Assembly (NCBI RefSeq): GCF_016859285.1
Contig: NC_053414.1
Coordinates: forward strand, 23,527,517 to 23,591,516
DNA from: Xiphias gladius
Taxonomy: Eukaryota; Chordata; Actinopteri; Istiophoriformes; Xiphiidae
DNA: 64,000 bases
Direction of reading: 5' to 3'
How positions within the stretch are numbered: position 1 is the stretch's first letter; the number at the start of each line of letters is the position of its first letter. The notes beneath the pieces are model-generated. The model was given only the letters and a program-made list of their open reading frames with translations, was not told where the DNA came from and searched no databases. Position numbers and translations under genes: made by a program. Below, piece after piece: positions 47,143 to 60,594 of this stretch.

Positions 47143-50100
47143 TTAGCAGTCGTCATCCTCAAAGTGTGTTTTCTGCAGAACCTTTACATGACGCTCATAG
47201 ATCTTGAGGGCGGGGCCGAGCCTAATTGACAGACCAGTCAAAACATCGTTACGCTGCATGAGGAGAAGGGACTTCCCATCGATTTCCTAATGAAGAAAGC
47301 AAAGCAATGTGGGTAGGTAGACGTAGGTTAAAGGTCAAACTGTGAAAGGTTGTAGTACAGCCGGTAATCGTGTCAGTGGTGCCCTCTTGTGGTTGTTGGA
47401 GCAGATTGCAGACTCACCTGTGTCCTGAAGGCAGCAGCCTGCTCAGGGAAACCTGCTGCTGTGAAATAACTGACCACATCAGACACTGTCCAGTCCACCG
47501 GGTTCCCACTGGCCCCCTCAGACTTCATAAACCTGGAAATATGAGGAAGAGGGCAGTTGGCCCATTGACCCATTACAAAACCTGCAGGAAACGCTGAAAT
47601 TGTAAACTCGTACGGTCACATCAGAGCTGACAGTTTTTATGATGGAATGTAGTTTTGTATTGTTTTAATTTCATGTGTATTTATTTTCCATATTTTGGTA
47701 ATTACTGTAGGTTGATAAGGATGGGAGCACTGGGATCTCTATGTTTTTACAGTTGAATACATTTAACCTTGAGCCTGAGATTGTGCCGTCTCATTGTTAG
47801 TGTAAATAGATAGTAACAGATATTACATTCTGATTAATGTTGAATGGTGCAGACTTTGTTTCACTCTATTTTAAGGTGGTGATATGATCAGAGAAAGCTT
47901 TACCTTTGACTGCATAATAGGGAGAAAACATGCAATGCCCGATGAAGATTTATTGGATATTGAGAGGGTAATTACCCTGACAGGGTCTGACTAGAGTACA
48001 GTCGAAGTATTTCTGTCCTTGGCTCTGAACTTCAGCACACTGAAGTTAAAATTAAACAATAACTATGAGGCTAGGTACCAACTTTCAGCCTTACTTTGAG
48101 GGTATTCACATCCATACTGGTTAAACAGTGCAGGACTCATAGCCCTTTTAAAACATAGTCCCCCAAAAAAATGTACAACAATACAGCAGGGCAATGACAA
48201 GAAGTCAGAAAATGCCCCCAAAACAAACAATAAGGGAATATCTTTGTAGTACTGGCCAGGGAGAGCGTCTCCAAGGAATGTACCAAGTTTCTACTGATGT
48301 CTCTGGGTAAAAAACATCAGCCAGTCCTTAACTGGAAAATATTATATAAAAATATACAATATAAAATCATATTAAATATGATGATTTTATTATAATCAGT
48401 CAAATAGCTTGAGACAGACGGAACAATGCTTACTAAACCTTGCAGAACTGCAGGGAGTAGGCTGTTGTTGCAAAGCTGGATGCATTATTCCTGCACTTAT
48501 ATTCACATTTACTTAACTAATATTCTACATCTTGACGATGCATTTATTAATATCCTGCTGTTAAGCTGTTAAGCATAGAAAAAAATGTTGCCTTGTGACT
48601 TCTCATCCAGCATTGAGCATCTGCTTCACATCAAAAACAATCCAAATGGAGGCATCCAATGTGCCTCCTTACTTGATGCCATGATTTCATCAGTTTTCTG
48701 GCTCCTTGTGCTAAAAAGGTGGGACTTGTTTACAGTAAATCTACAAGAAAGCAAATGGACTTTGTAGCAAACCAAAAAAACCAACCAAGGGAAGAGAAGA
48801 TGCTTTATCAGCCCTATGATTTTTTTTTCTTCTGTCTCCAGTAAATCTATTGTACTCACCCTCCACTGCTAACTCCTTCACTTATCCCTCGTTCTTCAGA
48901 CTGGCCAGAGTCTCTCGGGGAAGCAGTGGGTGTGAGCAGGCAGGACGACACGCTGACCTCTGTCTTACACTCTAAGTCTCAGAAGGAAAAATTAAGCACA
49001 GTGTAATTCCCTGTTATTTCTGCTAACCACCAAACACAAACAGACACATTTTGAGATGATAAGTAAAGCAGAACTCACTGTTAGAGCCTGAGGAGATGTG
49101 GTCATTCCTGTCGTGCTGCAGCTGATTCTGTGTGTGGAGAGAAGAGAGGGAGACAAACAAAGATGTAAACAGAAATGAGAGCGGAACACTACTAGTGATA
49201 ATGCCGGAGGTAAAATCATGTTGAAAACATTGGAGGGACATGACCTCCACCTAAAGTGAAGGATAAGAGAAGCTGGCTTCTTTTGACAAAACAAGACATT
49301 ACGACCATCTGCTGCGGAAGTGTAAACGATGATGGGCGAGGTAGGAAGTGGACTGATGGGGGAGCAAAGTCTGACAAAGCTGATCAGTTGTACCCAGTGG
49401 AGAGCTAAAGTCTGTCCTCTCCAGCCTTTGTTCGACAAAAGTCTAGAACTCGGTGGGTTTTTTCGGTCTGTCTTTCTGAATCGATAAAACATGCCCCCTC
49501 GAGATAAATGGCTCTCTACTACCACACTGACTGGTAAAACACCTCGTCATTTGAAGAACAATCTGTAGCTGTGTTTGAAATCATCCCCTCGTTCACTTAT
49601 TCATTACACCCTGCGTAATAAACACTCAGTCGTTTGGTTGATATAGGCGACTGAAATCCTGTAATCAGCGGCTTGATATACAAAATCAAAATTTAGAAAT
49701 ATACTTTTGTATGCTATTATTCATATACTGTAGCTACTTACTTATACATGTACTGTGCTGTAGTTACTCAACAGTTTCATCTATTGTGAAGAAAATTGTA
49801 AACTGAGATTTTGGACACTTAAGAATCACCATTTTGCCCCATCACAGACAGGTATAGTGTCTCGTGACTGTAATTTTCTCGTCTATCGAAGGTGAAGCAT
49901 GGTATTGTGGCATTTTAATAAAACGTAGTGTACATTCTAAAGTCACCAGTAGAAATGTAGTTTAGGTTTCACAGTCAAAATATACAAATATACAAACATA
50001 CTTGTCAAAATAGCATCAGTGAAAAAGCCTATCGTATGTACGGCATGTAGTAGAGGCCAAAAAGGAAGGAACAACTCAAGAAGTTACAGAGCAAGGATGC

Positions 50101-53100
50101 CAGTTGCCATAATAAATCATAAACTGTGTATAGATTAGTTCAATACATGGAATTCTTTATGTCCAAAACACTGTGCCATACAAGATGCATTTTGTACTTT
50201 AAAATGACATGAATATGGTTTTCCTCCCAAATGTTTCACATCAATATAGTAATGAAATGTTAATTATATTATGATTATTCCATTACACATTCATTTTCTT
50301 AATTTCATGGCAAACTATATTTTTGTAGCATCCCAAGATGCATTTTTTCTCACATACCGTATTACATTCTTTACCAAAAAACATGGCACAAAAAGCAGCA
50401 TGTGCCATGCCGTGCCTGACAGACATCTTGGAAGAATATGTAAAAATACAATGTTAACTTCAGTACATCCAGTTACACATATTTATGTCTTCAATCATGT
50501 CAAATCTACATTAACTCTGGCAGCAAATTGAACATTTACGTTCTCTTCGGGCTATCTCTTTTTCCTTCTCTGGATACATTTTGAATTTTGGAACACACCA
50601 CACCTGTATGTCTCCGCCTGTTGAGCCGTTGTACCAACACATCGCTGCTCATTCTAACTGCTCACTCTTTCTCAATTTATTCCAAACAGCAACTGTTGTT
50701 GCCGCCTCTGCCGGTGATGTCAGATGCATCCGTTTGTGCACCATACAAGTCATCAGGGGTTCAGAACAGCATCGAAATCTTTCATGAACTGCACGCAGTG
50801 GTGTCCTTCACTGCATCATCAATATGACGAGTCAACAACACACACGCAAAACGTCTGTCTGCAATAATAATATATAACAGAAAACAGGTGGGAGAAAGTG
50901 GTATGCCAAGACCTCCATGATTCTCCAACTGAAATGCAGTTCAAACACCGACAACCCATTCTGAGCTTATTGATTCAGTTTTTAAGTATGCATATGAATG
51001 AGGTTCAGGGTGCTCCTGTTTGCTCTCACCAGAGGAGGAGCACTAAACCCTCTGACCCTGGTTTTAGCTAATGCAAGTGCGCATCAAACAATGACTGGGA
51101 ATGTCATGATGTATTGAAAACGTATCATAGTTAAAGAGGAGGAACAGTGGTGGTTAATAACTAAATACAGAGACTCAAGTTATGGATTTCTGCTTCCCTG
51201 CATCTCAGGCGGAAATCTTCACTTTACTCCACAAGATTTATTCGAGAGGGACAGTAACTAGTAACAACTTGACTTGTAAAAAAAATCATTCAACAAGTTG
51301 CATTGTTATCCAGTGACCCTGACTTTCAAGTACATAACTCAGAATATCTACAGAAATAAATGAAAAAGAAAAAATCTTGTATATCTAAAATATTTTACAG
51401 AAATGTCAAAGATTACTGAACAAAAGGAAAATAAAAACCAATCTCGCATAATAGTGAAAAAAAAAAAAATGTGCCCCAGACACAATTATTGGCACCCTTC
51501 ACTAATATTTGGTTGCAGAACCTTTGGCAACAACAGCAGCCTCTAAATGTTTCTAGTAGACATCTAGAAGCTTCTTGCATCTGTCTGCTGGTAGTTTCTG
51601 CTTCTCTTCCATTACTATGTGTTCAAGCTCTTTTAAGTTTGGAGGAGTCCTTTTGCAATGGCAGATTTCAGCTTTCTCCAAAGGTTTTCAATGGGTTTTA
51701 GGTCAGAACTCATTGCTGGCCAGTTTAAAATAGTCCATCTTTTCCTTTTCAAATGTTCTGTCGTGCTGCTGGATGTGTGCTTTGGGTCGTTGTCCTGCTG
51801 AAAGACCCAAGACACTCGCCTCAAACCTAGTTTCCTGACACTGGGTAACACATTTAGCTGTAAAATGCCTGGGTAATGTTCTGATTTCATCCTTTGATAC
51901 ATTCAATGCCTCCAGTTCCAGAGGCAGTAAAGCAGCTCCACAGCATGATATAGCCTCCACCATGTTTTACTGTAGGTAGAGTGATCTTTTCCTTATGGGC
52001 TTCATTTCGCAGCCTATAAACAAACTGATGCACTCCATCCCCAAAGAGCTCTACTTCGGTTTCATATTTTCATTGAACATTGTCCCAGACAGACTGTGGC
52101 TTGTCTATCAAAGCTTTTCCAAACATTCATCTAGCCTTTTTGTGTCTTTCTTTCAACAGTGGTGTCCTCCTTGGCCTTCGCCCAGGGAGCCCTACTTGGT
52201 TTAGTGTGCAGCGGATGGTAGAGGCTGAAACCAGCACTCCAGATTGGTCCAGGTCAGCCTGAAGCTCTTTAGATGTTTTGTGTGGTGTTTTTTTTCCACA
52301 ACCTGCATCAACCCTCAAAGACTTCTCTCACTGAGTTTCTTCGTAGCACCACGTCCTGGAAGCGGCTTGACAGTTTTATGACTGTGAAACTTCTTGATAA
52401 CGTTATGAACTGTTGAAACAGGGATTTCAGGATTTTTGATTATTGCCTTGTAGCCTTTGGTATCGTTATGTTTTTTGATAATAGCATTTCTCATGCTCTC
52501 AGACAGCTCTCTTGTCTTCACCATTGTGAAAAAGAAACTGGAAACAATCAGCCCCTTTTTATGCTGTAAAACCATCATTCATTGGTTAATTCAGGTCATG
52601 TGAACACTGAAAATTAAGCACAGGTGAGTTGTTTTTTTTTCATTTTGTCTGAGGAACTAATTTAAATTCATCTAAAAGGTGCCAATGATTGTGTCTGGGA
52701 TACATTTTGTTTAACCTTGAACATTTTAATAAAATATTCTGATCATACAAAATTGGTTCATTTGCATTTATTTCTGTAGATATTCTGTATTATGTAATTG
52801 AAATTCAGGGGTGCCAATAATTTTGACCGGGACTGTAGACTAATCCCAAACAGTATATAGAGTAATTAAAATTAGCACTGCCTTGGCCGGGCTACAATAT
52901 TAAAATACTGCTTAAATTTGAATGCATCAGTAATAGTAATCTGTACACATAATTATGATCATATAACCCTATGAAAAGGGTCATTCTAAATATTGAGTGA
53001 TTTTACCTTTAATACTCATGTAGATTTGACTGATAATACAAAAAAGTTAAATGCTAGAGTTTTACTTGTACTGGGGTATTTTTACATTATGGTATTGATA

Positions 53101-54972
53101 CTTTTGATAATGTAAAGGATCTCAATACTTATTCCACCACTGGTAAAGGAATTCACATATGGGGCATGTTTTGACTGTATCTTTTTTAAGTATTTTAGGG
53201 GCATCTACGAAAGACAGCAGTCCAACAATGACAGAAAATAAGGGAGAGATCAAAGGTCCCTTGTCAGACTCGAGCCGCTTCATGGTTGACGTGGTTCACT
53301 GGCAACACCTTAGCCCTTGGGGTGGCGTCCCATGTTTGAGTAATTTTAACTTATTTTGACATTGCATGGGAAATAAAAACCAGCGGGACAGATTCATGTG
53401 CTTGCACTTACTTGTGCTGCCATATGTAGGTGATCTGGGAGGACAGCTCTCTCCTCCGAGGATGAAACTCCCTGAACAGGTGGGGACGGTGTCCTGGTGA
53501 GGGAATCCATCCCTGAGAGACCGGCGGCCGAACGCAGAGGAGAAGAGGGGAATACGTTTATGAACAACAAGAGAAAAGATTAAAAACCATTCAGAACTCT
53601 ACTCGAAAACTAGGTACAACAAATAAACAAAAAAACATTAGAATTACTATTAAAACCAATGAAGTTAGAGACAATAGCAGCCTAAATATTTAAATTAAAT
53701 TGAAGATACCTGAATTAATATTTAATTTAGAGGGGTAGAAATAAAACAAGAACAACCAGGACGACCTATAGTTGGCCAGGACATTAGTAATAATATTCAC
53801 AATATACTGTAACAACCTACCACTAGGCTAGAATGATAGTGGCATATCTTAAATTAGCCAACAACTTGTTTTACTTCGTACTCGGCACACACATCCATGC
53901 ACACGCACGTACACGCACACGTTCAGGCACACACACCTTTGCCCCCATGCTGCTGCTGCTGCTGCTGCTGCTGCTGATGGGGGCTCTCCTGCTTTGATGC
54001 CTTCTGGATCTCAGCATCTTCCGTGGTTTTCTCAATGAGCCCTGGTTCGGTTGTCATGGCTACCGGGGATGGTCCTCCCTCCTCATCAGAACTCCGGGGA
54101 CCATCATCCTCCGCCTCTTCCTCGCTGCCTGTTTCCATCGGCTCATTCTGCTGGACAAGAGGGGGAGGCGGCGGCTGCAATGACATATAAAGTTCTATTA
54201 AAAAAGGTCCCCGTTAAAAAAAAAAGGGGGGGGGGGTGCAAGCAGTGCCTTCATCCTCCGAGATGAGTGTGCAGCACCTGGGTTTGATCTAAGTTCCCCT
54301 CCAGGATTGGCTCATTGTAAAGATTTAAGCAGTGTATGAAGTCTGCTGCGCTCTCGGGGCTGAAAGTGCAGATCAAAAAACCACCCCCCACTCGGACAGA
54401 CACACAGAGAGCAGAAATAAGGACAGCCGCCTACTGAGGCCAACTCCAGTCTGCACCCACAGGGGGAAGAAGAGAGGGACGAGGCTGTGTGTTGCCAGAA
54501 CCGATACAAAGGATCTAACGAGGCACGGGGCAGGGGCGACACGGGGATGGCGAAGAGGGGAGAAAAACAAAACACACCGAATGTGGTCCGCATGAAGGGA
54601 CGTGGTGCTCGGCTGTTGGGGGCCGAGTCCTCCCGCCGGCCTGCGCGGCGGAGCAGCGAGCACCCGAGAGCGGCAGCGGCACGTTCTCAAGTTTAGACAG
54701 ACGCCGCCTACTGCGCGGCGGGGCCCAGACACCAAAGTTCCTGAGAGAGAAAACCAAGCGTTGTCGAGCCCAAACCCCGATGTGACAACGACACAAGAAG
54801 CGGCTCGGGCTCGCGCCACGCAGGAGACGCTCTTTGTGGGTGCGCGCGCTCATCCTGGGAGCCGGGGAAAGCCGCTCCGGAGCCGCCTGCTCCTCGATGT
54901 AACCCGCACCTTTTGTGCAGGAAGCCGGGCTACACGCACGAACGCACAAACACACACGCGCGCACACGCGCA

Positions 54973-55009
<37 letters not shown>

Positions 55010-56517
55010 ACGCTACAGAGCCACGGTCGCATCTCGCAGACAATCAACCCACAAAGCGGAACGACAATTAGTCCTCGAAATCACCTGAAACACTTTCGCG
55101 TTTAAAACATCGAGAAACATGTGGTACGTGCTGAGGGAGGGCGAGCGCGTCCTCACGCAGGTACCGTGTGTGCTGTTCGAACCAGCGATTGTTAATGTAT
55201 CAGCGAGCCACCAAGCCGACGCAGTTCAGCGCGCCCTGTACAACCGGGACGTGTTGGAAATATCAAGTTAGCATCGCCCACCTTTTTCACAGCGTGCCTG
55301 TCCTGCAGTGCGCTCTTCGCAAGTCTGTCAGCGGGCGCGTTCTTCGGCGTCGGCTCCTCCACCGCCATCCCCCTCAGAGGGAGAGTGATGTTCCCGCAGC
55401 GGGTCCTGCGCAGCCTGCCTCTCGCCACCTCTCTCTCCATGACCACTTTGACTTTGCCCCGGGTCAGCTTCTCCTCCGACAGCCGCTCCTGGCTGCTCAG
55501 ATAGCCCAAGATCTCCTTCAGCCCCAGTGGCTTCACGTGGCCTCTGGTGGCGGCGGCGGCGGCGGCGGCGCCGGAGCCCCCTCGCAGGCTCCTCTCGGAC
55601 AGGCTGCGGACAGAAGCCACCAATCTGTCGCCCAGGTCGGAGTTGGGGTGGCTCCCCGCTGTTTTGGTGCCCCCCGCGCCGACTCGAAGTTTGGGCTTGT
55701 GGGGCACGGTCTGCTTCTGCTGCGGAGGGAGGCTGCCGACGCTCCCCGAGCAAGTTTTGTTCTGGGTGTCAGCTCCGGACACACCAGGCTCCTTTCCGCC
55801 GCGAACAGCATCGGCTTTGCTCGGCGTCGTCCCGCCGCCATCGCCGGCGTCGTGTGCGCTTGTTCTGTGGCCCGGAGCGGGCGACGGGCAGCCCCCCGCT
55901 CCCTGCTGTCCTAATCCCTTGTCTCTCGGTGCACTTGCTTTTTCCTCTTTACAGCCGCTCCCGACAGCGCAGCCCGTTGTTGCGCCACAACTGAGGCAAG
56001 CGTTTCCGCTACTTCGGCTGGAAGCAGGCTTGAGCTTCTTGCCGGCGGCGCTGGCTGGTGTTTGGGTGGTTTGAGCGTGGGGACCTGGGCTGGGCTCCGA
56101 GTCCTCCTCTGCCTCCTCTGCCTCCTCCTGATCGGTGAAGCTGTGCGCGCTGTCGCCGTTGTTGTTCAGATGGTCGTGTTTGGTCCGCTCCCTCGCTGCC
56201 TCCGCGCTGCTGCTGCCGCCGCCGCCGCTGCCGCCGCCGCCGCCACCGCCGCCAGCCGCCGTAAACTCACTCTTCTTTCTGCTTTTCCTCTGCACCTTCG
56301 CCGCGTTTCGGTACGATATGGACCCCTTGTAGCTAACTTTGAGCACCGTCTGCTCTTGAATCAGTTTTTCCAGCTCTGTCCTGGTTCGGTCCGGGTCTGA
56401 CCCGTGTCTTCTCCGGACCATTCGACAAATCCTCTCCAGATCCGGACGGGCTTTCCTCGAGCGGAGAGAGTCGATTGTTTCCAGGATCCACTCTCGGTAC
56501 TTATTGGGCTCAGACAT
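47143..56517 (-). CDS. samd1: SAM domain-containing protein 1 (unmethylated-CpG-binding)
   Basis: Chromatin repressor that binds unmethylated CpG islands through a winged-helix domain and works with KDM1A and L3MBTL3 (family knowledge). Seven exons: 56517-55282, 54174-53937, 53512-53412, 49127-49079, 48977-48860, 47532-47418 and 47286-47143, 2001 nt, 666 residues. The winged helix is at about 5-75 ([48 protein letters not shown]). A long low-complexity region follows with Gly, Ala and Ser runs and a Gln run (nine CAG codons near 53950), and then the C-terminal SAM domain (about 581-655; [35 protein letters not shown]). The start chosen is the first ATG ([10 protein letters not shown]); the frame extends upstream only by non-ATG codons. 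It is adjacent to prkaca on the same strand, as in human. Confidence 0.92.
51145..53142. mobile_element. hAT-like non-autonomous element, split by a Tc1 insertion
   Basis: The left end CAGTGGTGGTTAATAACTAA and the right end ATTCCACCACTG (CAGTGGTGGAAT in reverse) bound the same family seen at position 300. The two parts, 51145-51306 and 52838-53142, are separated by the Tc1-like element. It lies in samd1 intron 3. Non-coding; an 8-bp target duplication is not clear. Confidence 0.6.
51307..52837 (-). mobile_element. Tc1-like (Tc1/mariner) DNA transposon, degraded
   Basis: The right end reads GGTCAAAATTATTGGCACCC inward from TACAGTCCC, with TA at 52836-52837. The left end, near 51308, shares TCAGAATATCTACAGAAATA with it but lacks part of the outermost sequence. 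Subterminal direct copies (AATTATTGGCACC near 51485, reverse near 52680) give the IR/DR layout of fish Tc1 elements. On the minus strand, transposase pieces are readable from 52525 ([19 protein letters not shown], helix-turn-helix part) to a DDE-region stretch ([30 protein letters not shown]) near 51650-51800. The reading frame is broken in several places, so it is not autonomous. Confidence 0.85.
53950..53977 (-). repeat. samd1: CAG trinucleotide run in samd1 exon 2
   Basis: Nine consecutive CAG codons encode a Gln run just before the exon 2 donor. Uninterrupted, hence possibly length-variable. Confidence 0.9.
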
Positions 56518-56900
56518 CTTCTCCTGGTGCCGGTGCGGATGGGGTTTGGGCCGGGTGCTTCTTTTCCCCGTCTGTTGTTTCACGAGTGACGCTGTGTCAA
56601 AGCTTGGGAGCCAGAGTGCGATCCCCGGCAGGAGAATGAGGACGGAAGCCTGGCTGGTACGTTTGCTTTCGTTGGCCACATTGTGCGCTTAAGGTAGACC
56701 GAAGATGGCGCCCAGGTCTCCGCCACAGACGCAAATGGCATTTAAGGTGGAATTGGCTCGCTTTTAGCGCATCGGAGATGTGGTCTTTGTTCGCAAACTC
56801 GATCTGATCAACCCGCAGTTTGCATTATTCGAGTTTGGCCAAAACAAAGGCGAGCGCAGCGTCCAGGCAGCGAGCGCGGCCAGTTAGTGTCGTGTTTTTA
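54480..56900. promoter_or_regulatory. samd1: CpG-rich first exon and promoter of samd1
   Basis: CpG and GC content rise sharply from about 54480 to 56900, covering exon 1, the start of intron 1 and the upstream flank. This fits a CpG-island promoter. Long open frames on the plus strand here (for example 55168-55914) are by-products of the GC-rich coding sequence. Transcription start not determined. Confidence 0.55.
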
Positions 56901-57143
56901 GGCGTTAAGGCGTATCAGACAGACAGACAGACAGACAGAGCCAACAGATGGGTGGGTGACGGCTCCATTCCGCATCGGGCGGCTGTGATGGATGTCTGAC
57001 CTCTAGGCTACAACACTCGACCGCCGAGCACATTTAAAACGCCTCATCATTCACTTTTCGTCAACTGGAAGCTGCTGAACCAGCAAATAGGCACACACCC
57101 AGGAAGCACGCAGACAGGTTCAGAAGAATTTTACCAGTAAAAC

Positions 57144-57149
57144 TTTATT
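57144..57149 (-). terminator. prkaca: Candidate distal poly(A) signal of prkaca
   Basis: AATAAA on the minus strand (CCAATAAAGTTT) is followed, in the transcript direction, by a GU-rich stretch (GTCTGCGTGC, GGGTGTGTGCC). If used, prkaca would have a 3' UTR of about 3.4 kb ending roughly 0.6 kb before samd1. A nearer AATAAA is at 58754-58759. Confidence 0.35.
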
Positions 57150-57226
57150 GGAATGATACTCAGGTTGCAAAATATTACACTTCGTGTTTTTATGTCACTG
57201 TTCCCGTGACTTTCGACGCTTCCCTT

Positions 57227-57230
<4 letters not shown>

Positions 57231-57258
<28 letters not shown>
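57231..57258. repeat. (TG)n microsatellite
   Basis: A pure GT run of 28 bp between samd1 and prkaca. Confidence 0.9.
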
Positions 57259-60200
57259 TCGGGGTTTACATGGTTTACATTGGGGTCTCATTTCCCTAAA
57301 AAGTGCGACAGTATGAACCAGCATTGTGCCTGCATCGAGAGGAAGTTGTATCACTGCAAAAACACCGAGGAGACACAGAATAATATTGTGTTGTAACTTC
57401 AAACATTTTGTCCGTGATGATATAGTCAACATTAAACTTGACATGGAGGAAATACAGCGAGTGTGAAGTCTCAACAAGTGGTTTACGATGTCATAATAAT
57501 AAGAATAATAATACTAAAGCGGTTTGTAAATTAGACCATAAGAACCAATAAGCCAACTGATGATTACATGGTGGTATGTAACCACCCTGCAGCTTTTGTC
57601 ACCATGTACCCGCCAACTTGGTTTTGACTTCAGATTGATTAATAAAAAGGAGTTTTTTCCAGCTGCTTGACCTCTCTGGTCTCTCTGCTTCATTATGTTA
57701 TTTTTAGGCTTTGTCTTAGAGGGCTCCCATTACTCAACTACCTACCATGAGTGACACTGTGGCATTTTTGTTTTATGTGTACTGTACCCTTATGTGCATA
57801 TTTACTATGTTTTTATATCAGTTTTATAAGACATTCTATTCTGTTTTTAGCCCGCCTTTGTAACATCTGGCCAGGGACAACAGGTGGAGGTTAGCCTTCT
57901 AGGCTAACTTTGGCTCATTTACGGTTGTGTTTGTACTGAATAATGAGCACTGTCCCTGTCAAATAAACTAATGAAAACAAAAATAAATAAGGGACATCAC
58001 CCAAGTGTCTTGCCTTGGCTTGGAGACCACAATTTTTTAACAAAAAGCCTGCGTTGCAAACTGGTAGCATGGAGTTCAAATGATGCGGGTGGAAGATGGT
58101 ACTGAGTTGCATTGTGGGAGACGTAGGACCCAGAATTTTCTGGAGCTTGACCCTTACTAGGAACTAAAAGTCAGGATAATTTGGCGGCTGCTGCAAATGT
58201 CGCAATTTATGGAAGTGCAATATGAAATCACCGGAGTGGCCCTTTCAGCCCTTCATTAATTCAGCCGATACTGTGCTTACATGGCTAAATTAGTTTCTGT
58301 TTAAATCAATCACCACACAGTAAACATGGGACCATATAATATTCCAGCACTGCCATACTGTACACGATGTACAGAGTGGGAGGAACGGTGTTTAAATATG
58401 GGTCCGGGGCCCCACCAGCAGATTAATCCAGCTGTAGACATTGGGCTACATAGACCTAAAAATAATCTGCAGCAGATCAGTTAGCTCACCCTGCAAATTG
58501 CTTCATGTTAGCTCATTTTAAATTTCATTCCATATGACGAAGGATACACACATATATCTACACATAAAAAATGTGTAATTCTGAGAAAAGGCTCGTTATA
58601 TTTTTCAGAGTATATCCAGAGTTTAAAATGATGAGAGACAAACAGAGGCGCCTGTATGAACCAAATCAGAATATCTTCATTATGGTGGCATATTAAAATA
58701 CAGCTATAAAGAAGGCATTGTAATGTTTGAAATAGACACTAGTGTCACTTGGTTTTATTTAATAAATTCTGAATATACAAATCCTACAATGACCACCATT
58801 TTGGGCACTCTGTGGCACTCTACGTACTCTGCCGTCATAGCTCCGAAGCTAAGGAGACACTGAACACCTGAAGTGCTACGTGTCGTGTTCTGTAAACAGG
58901 CAAGTTGTATACTGTGCACTAAGAACACTTTTGTCTCTTCTCAGCACTAGCTCTATTCAGCTCCAGGTGCTCTGCCTTTTCCTAACCAGTTCAACGGAGT
59001 ACTAGTCATCTTTACATCATCATCACCACATGAAAAACAAAACAAAACAAAAACTGCGCATGTTTTTTTACACAGAAATGGGAATAGAGTTGCTTTAACA
59101 TGTAAGACTGTCACATGGAGTGTGGTCCAACTTTGCAAGCTGATAAGAGGAGAGGGCTGGGTGCTGGGGAGATGAACATAAATACAGGTTTCTACAGAAG
59201 ACCAGAAAGCCAAAGCACACTATCCAGACCACCACCAATGACAGTTTGGCATAGTCTGCCTCAGACGGTCCCTTTCATTTGGAGTTGACAAGGGGCCAAT
59301 TGGTTGATTCATCATGCACAATCAACTTGACTAGTTGGTGGGCTCTGAGCAGAGAGAACAAGTGCTCTTAAGACCAAACAGAGTTGTGAGAGTTAGCTAA
59401 ACCAAATCTTCTGGTAGGGTAAAACTGTGGAAGACGCTAACCAAAACTCTTCATATTCCCTCGTGTTCCTCTTAATTGACCAAAAATTGAATTTCCCAAA
59501 TCTACTGTATATCATAAGCAAGTGTCTCACACACCTTCTTTACCTGCTGATCCTAACGCTTTACGTTGATAAAATGTCTATTAAGTGATATGTTCAAACC
59601 TGAGATACCATTATGCTATGGTGTTCCTTAACAAAACCATTAAAACTGAGATATTTCTGTTCCCTTATCCTTATTTCCTTGTTTGTTAGCGTGACATGAC
59701 ATCATTGGAGCCACTAGCATCTAATAACATTTAAAAATTGAGTGCTGTAGATATGCACAAAGCCCGGCTATGCTAACAATGATAAGAAGTATAGATGGAG
59801 TTACACAGTAAACTTAATTGACTTTTTCCCTCTTCAATGTCATCTGTCTCTGACCAAAATTAGTTTGACCACACAATCCATCATTTTCTGTTTCTCTTTT
59901 GGATCATCATGCCAGAGACTTAAAGTATGTTGTCTGTGAAATGAGAGGGTCAAGTTTTAAACATCTGAAAAAAAATTAAGACAAAACTTCGAAACATAAA
60001 GTCATTTAAGCTGAAAGTGCATACGTGTTTGAAATCAATTTAAATTTTCATTTCGTTTCATTTCAATGAATTTCATCTCGCTCAAAAGAGAAAGAGCCAG
60101 CCAATTATTGGTTTAAGTTAAGGAAAATTTTGCGCAGAGTGAGACCTCAACTTGTACAAGACTAAATGGGCTTCATGTAATGACTTACAGTCTGCTGTAG

Positions 60201-60594
60201 GTTAGCAGAGACTGACTGATTTCTCTATGTTGTGCTGCAGAAGTGAATCAAAGATGAAAGAAACATAAAAGTGGTTGGGTGAAAATGTGTAGAGGCAACT
60301 CTAAATAAGTGGGGTTCCCGACACCCATGAATCTGAAGCACACCTTCATTATAAAGGGATCCATAAATAAGACAGAATAATAAATAAAATACAACAAAAA
60401 CGCAACAGAAAAGGCAACACTGCTGGTTATCAGTCTCCTTGCTCTTTTTCCCTTCTGCATCCCATTTTTCCTCTTTTTGTAGCTGGTGCTTGTGATTGGA
60501 CAGGAGACAGTACTCTCTCCTTACGTCTCCCACTTGACCAGCCTACCTTTGACTCTCCCTACTCCCTTCTTTCTTCCTCTGTCACTCTCTAACT

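Larger units (their letters stand above)
56901..60594. other. Interval between samd1 start and prkaca stop
   Basis: No coding exon is supportable. It contains a GACA repeat near 56920, a TG run at 57231-57258 and short degraded dispersed repeats. Part of it is probably prkaca 3' UTR. Confidence 0.45.

Noticed and set aside
55168-56400. Long plus-strand frames (up to 248 codons) across samd1 exon 1
   Set aside because: They lie antisense to a clearly homologous exon, are low-complexity and arise from high GC content.
56518-56679. 54-codon upstream extension of samd1
   Set aside because: The frame is open but begins with GTG; the first ATG (56517) gives the usual proximity to the winged helix.
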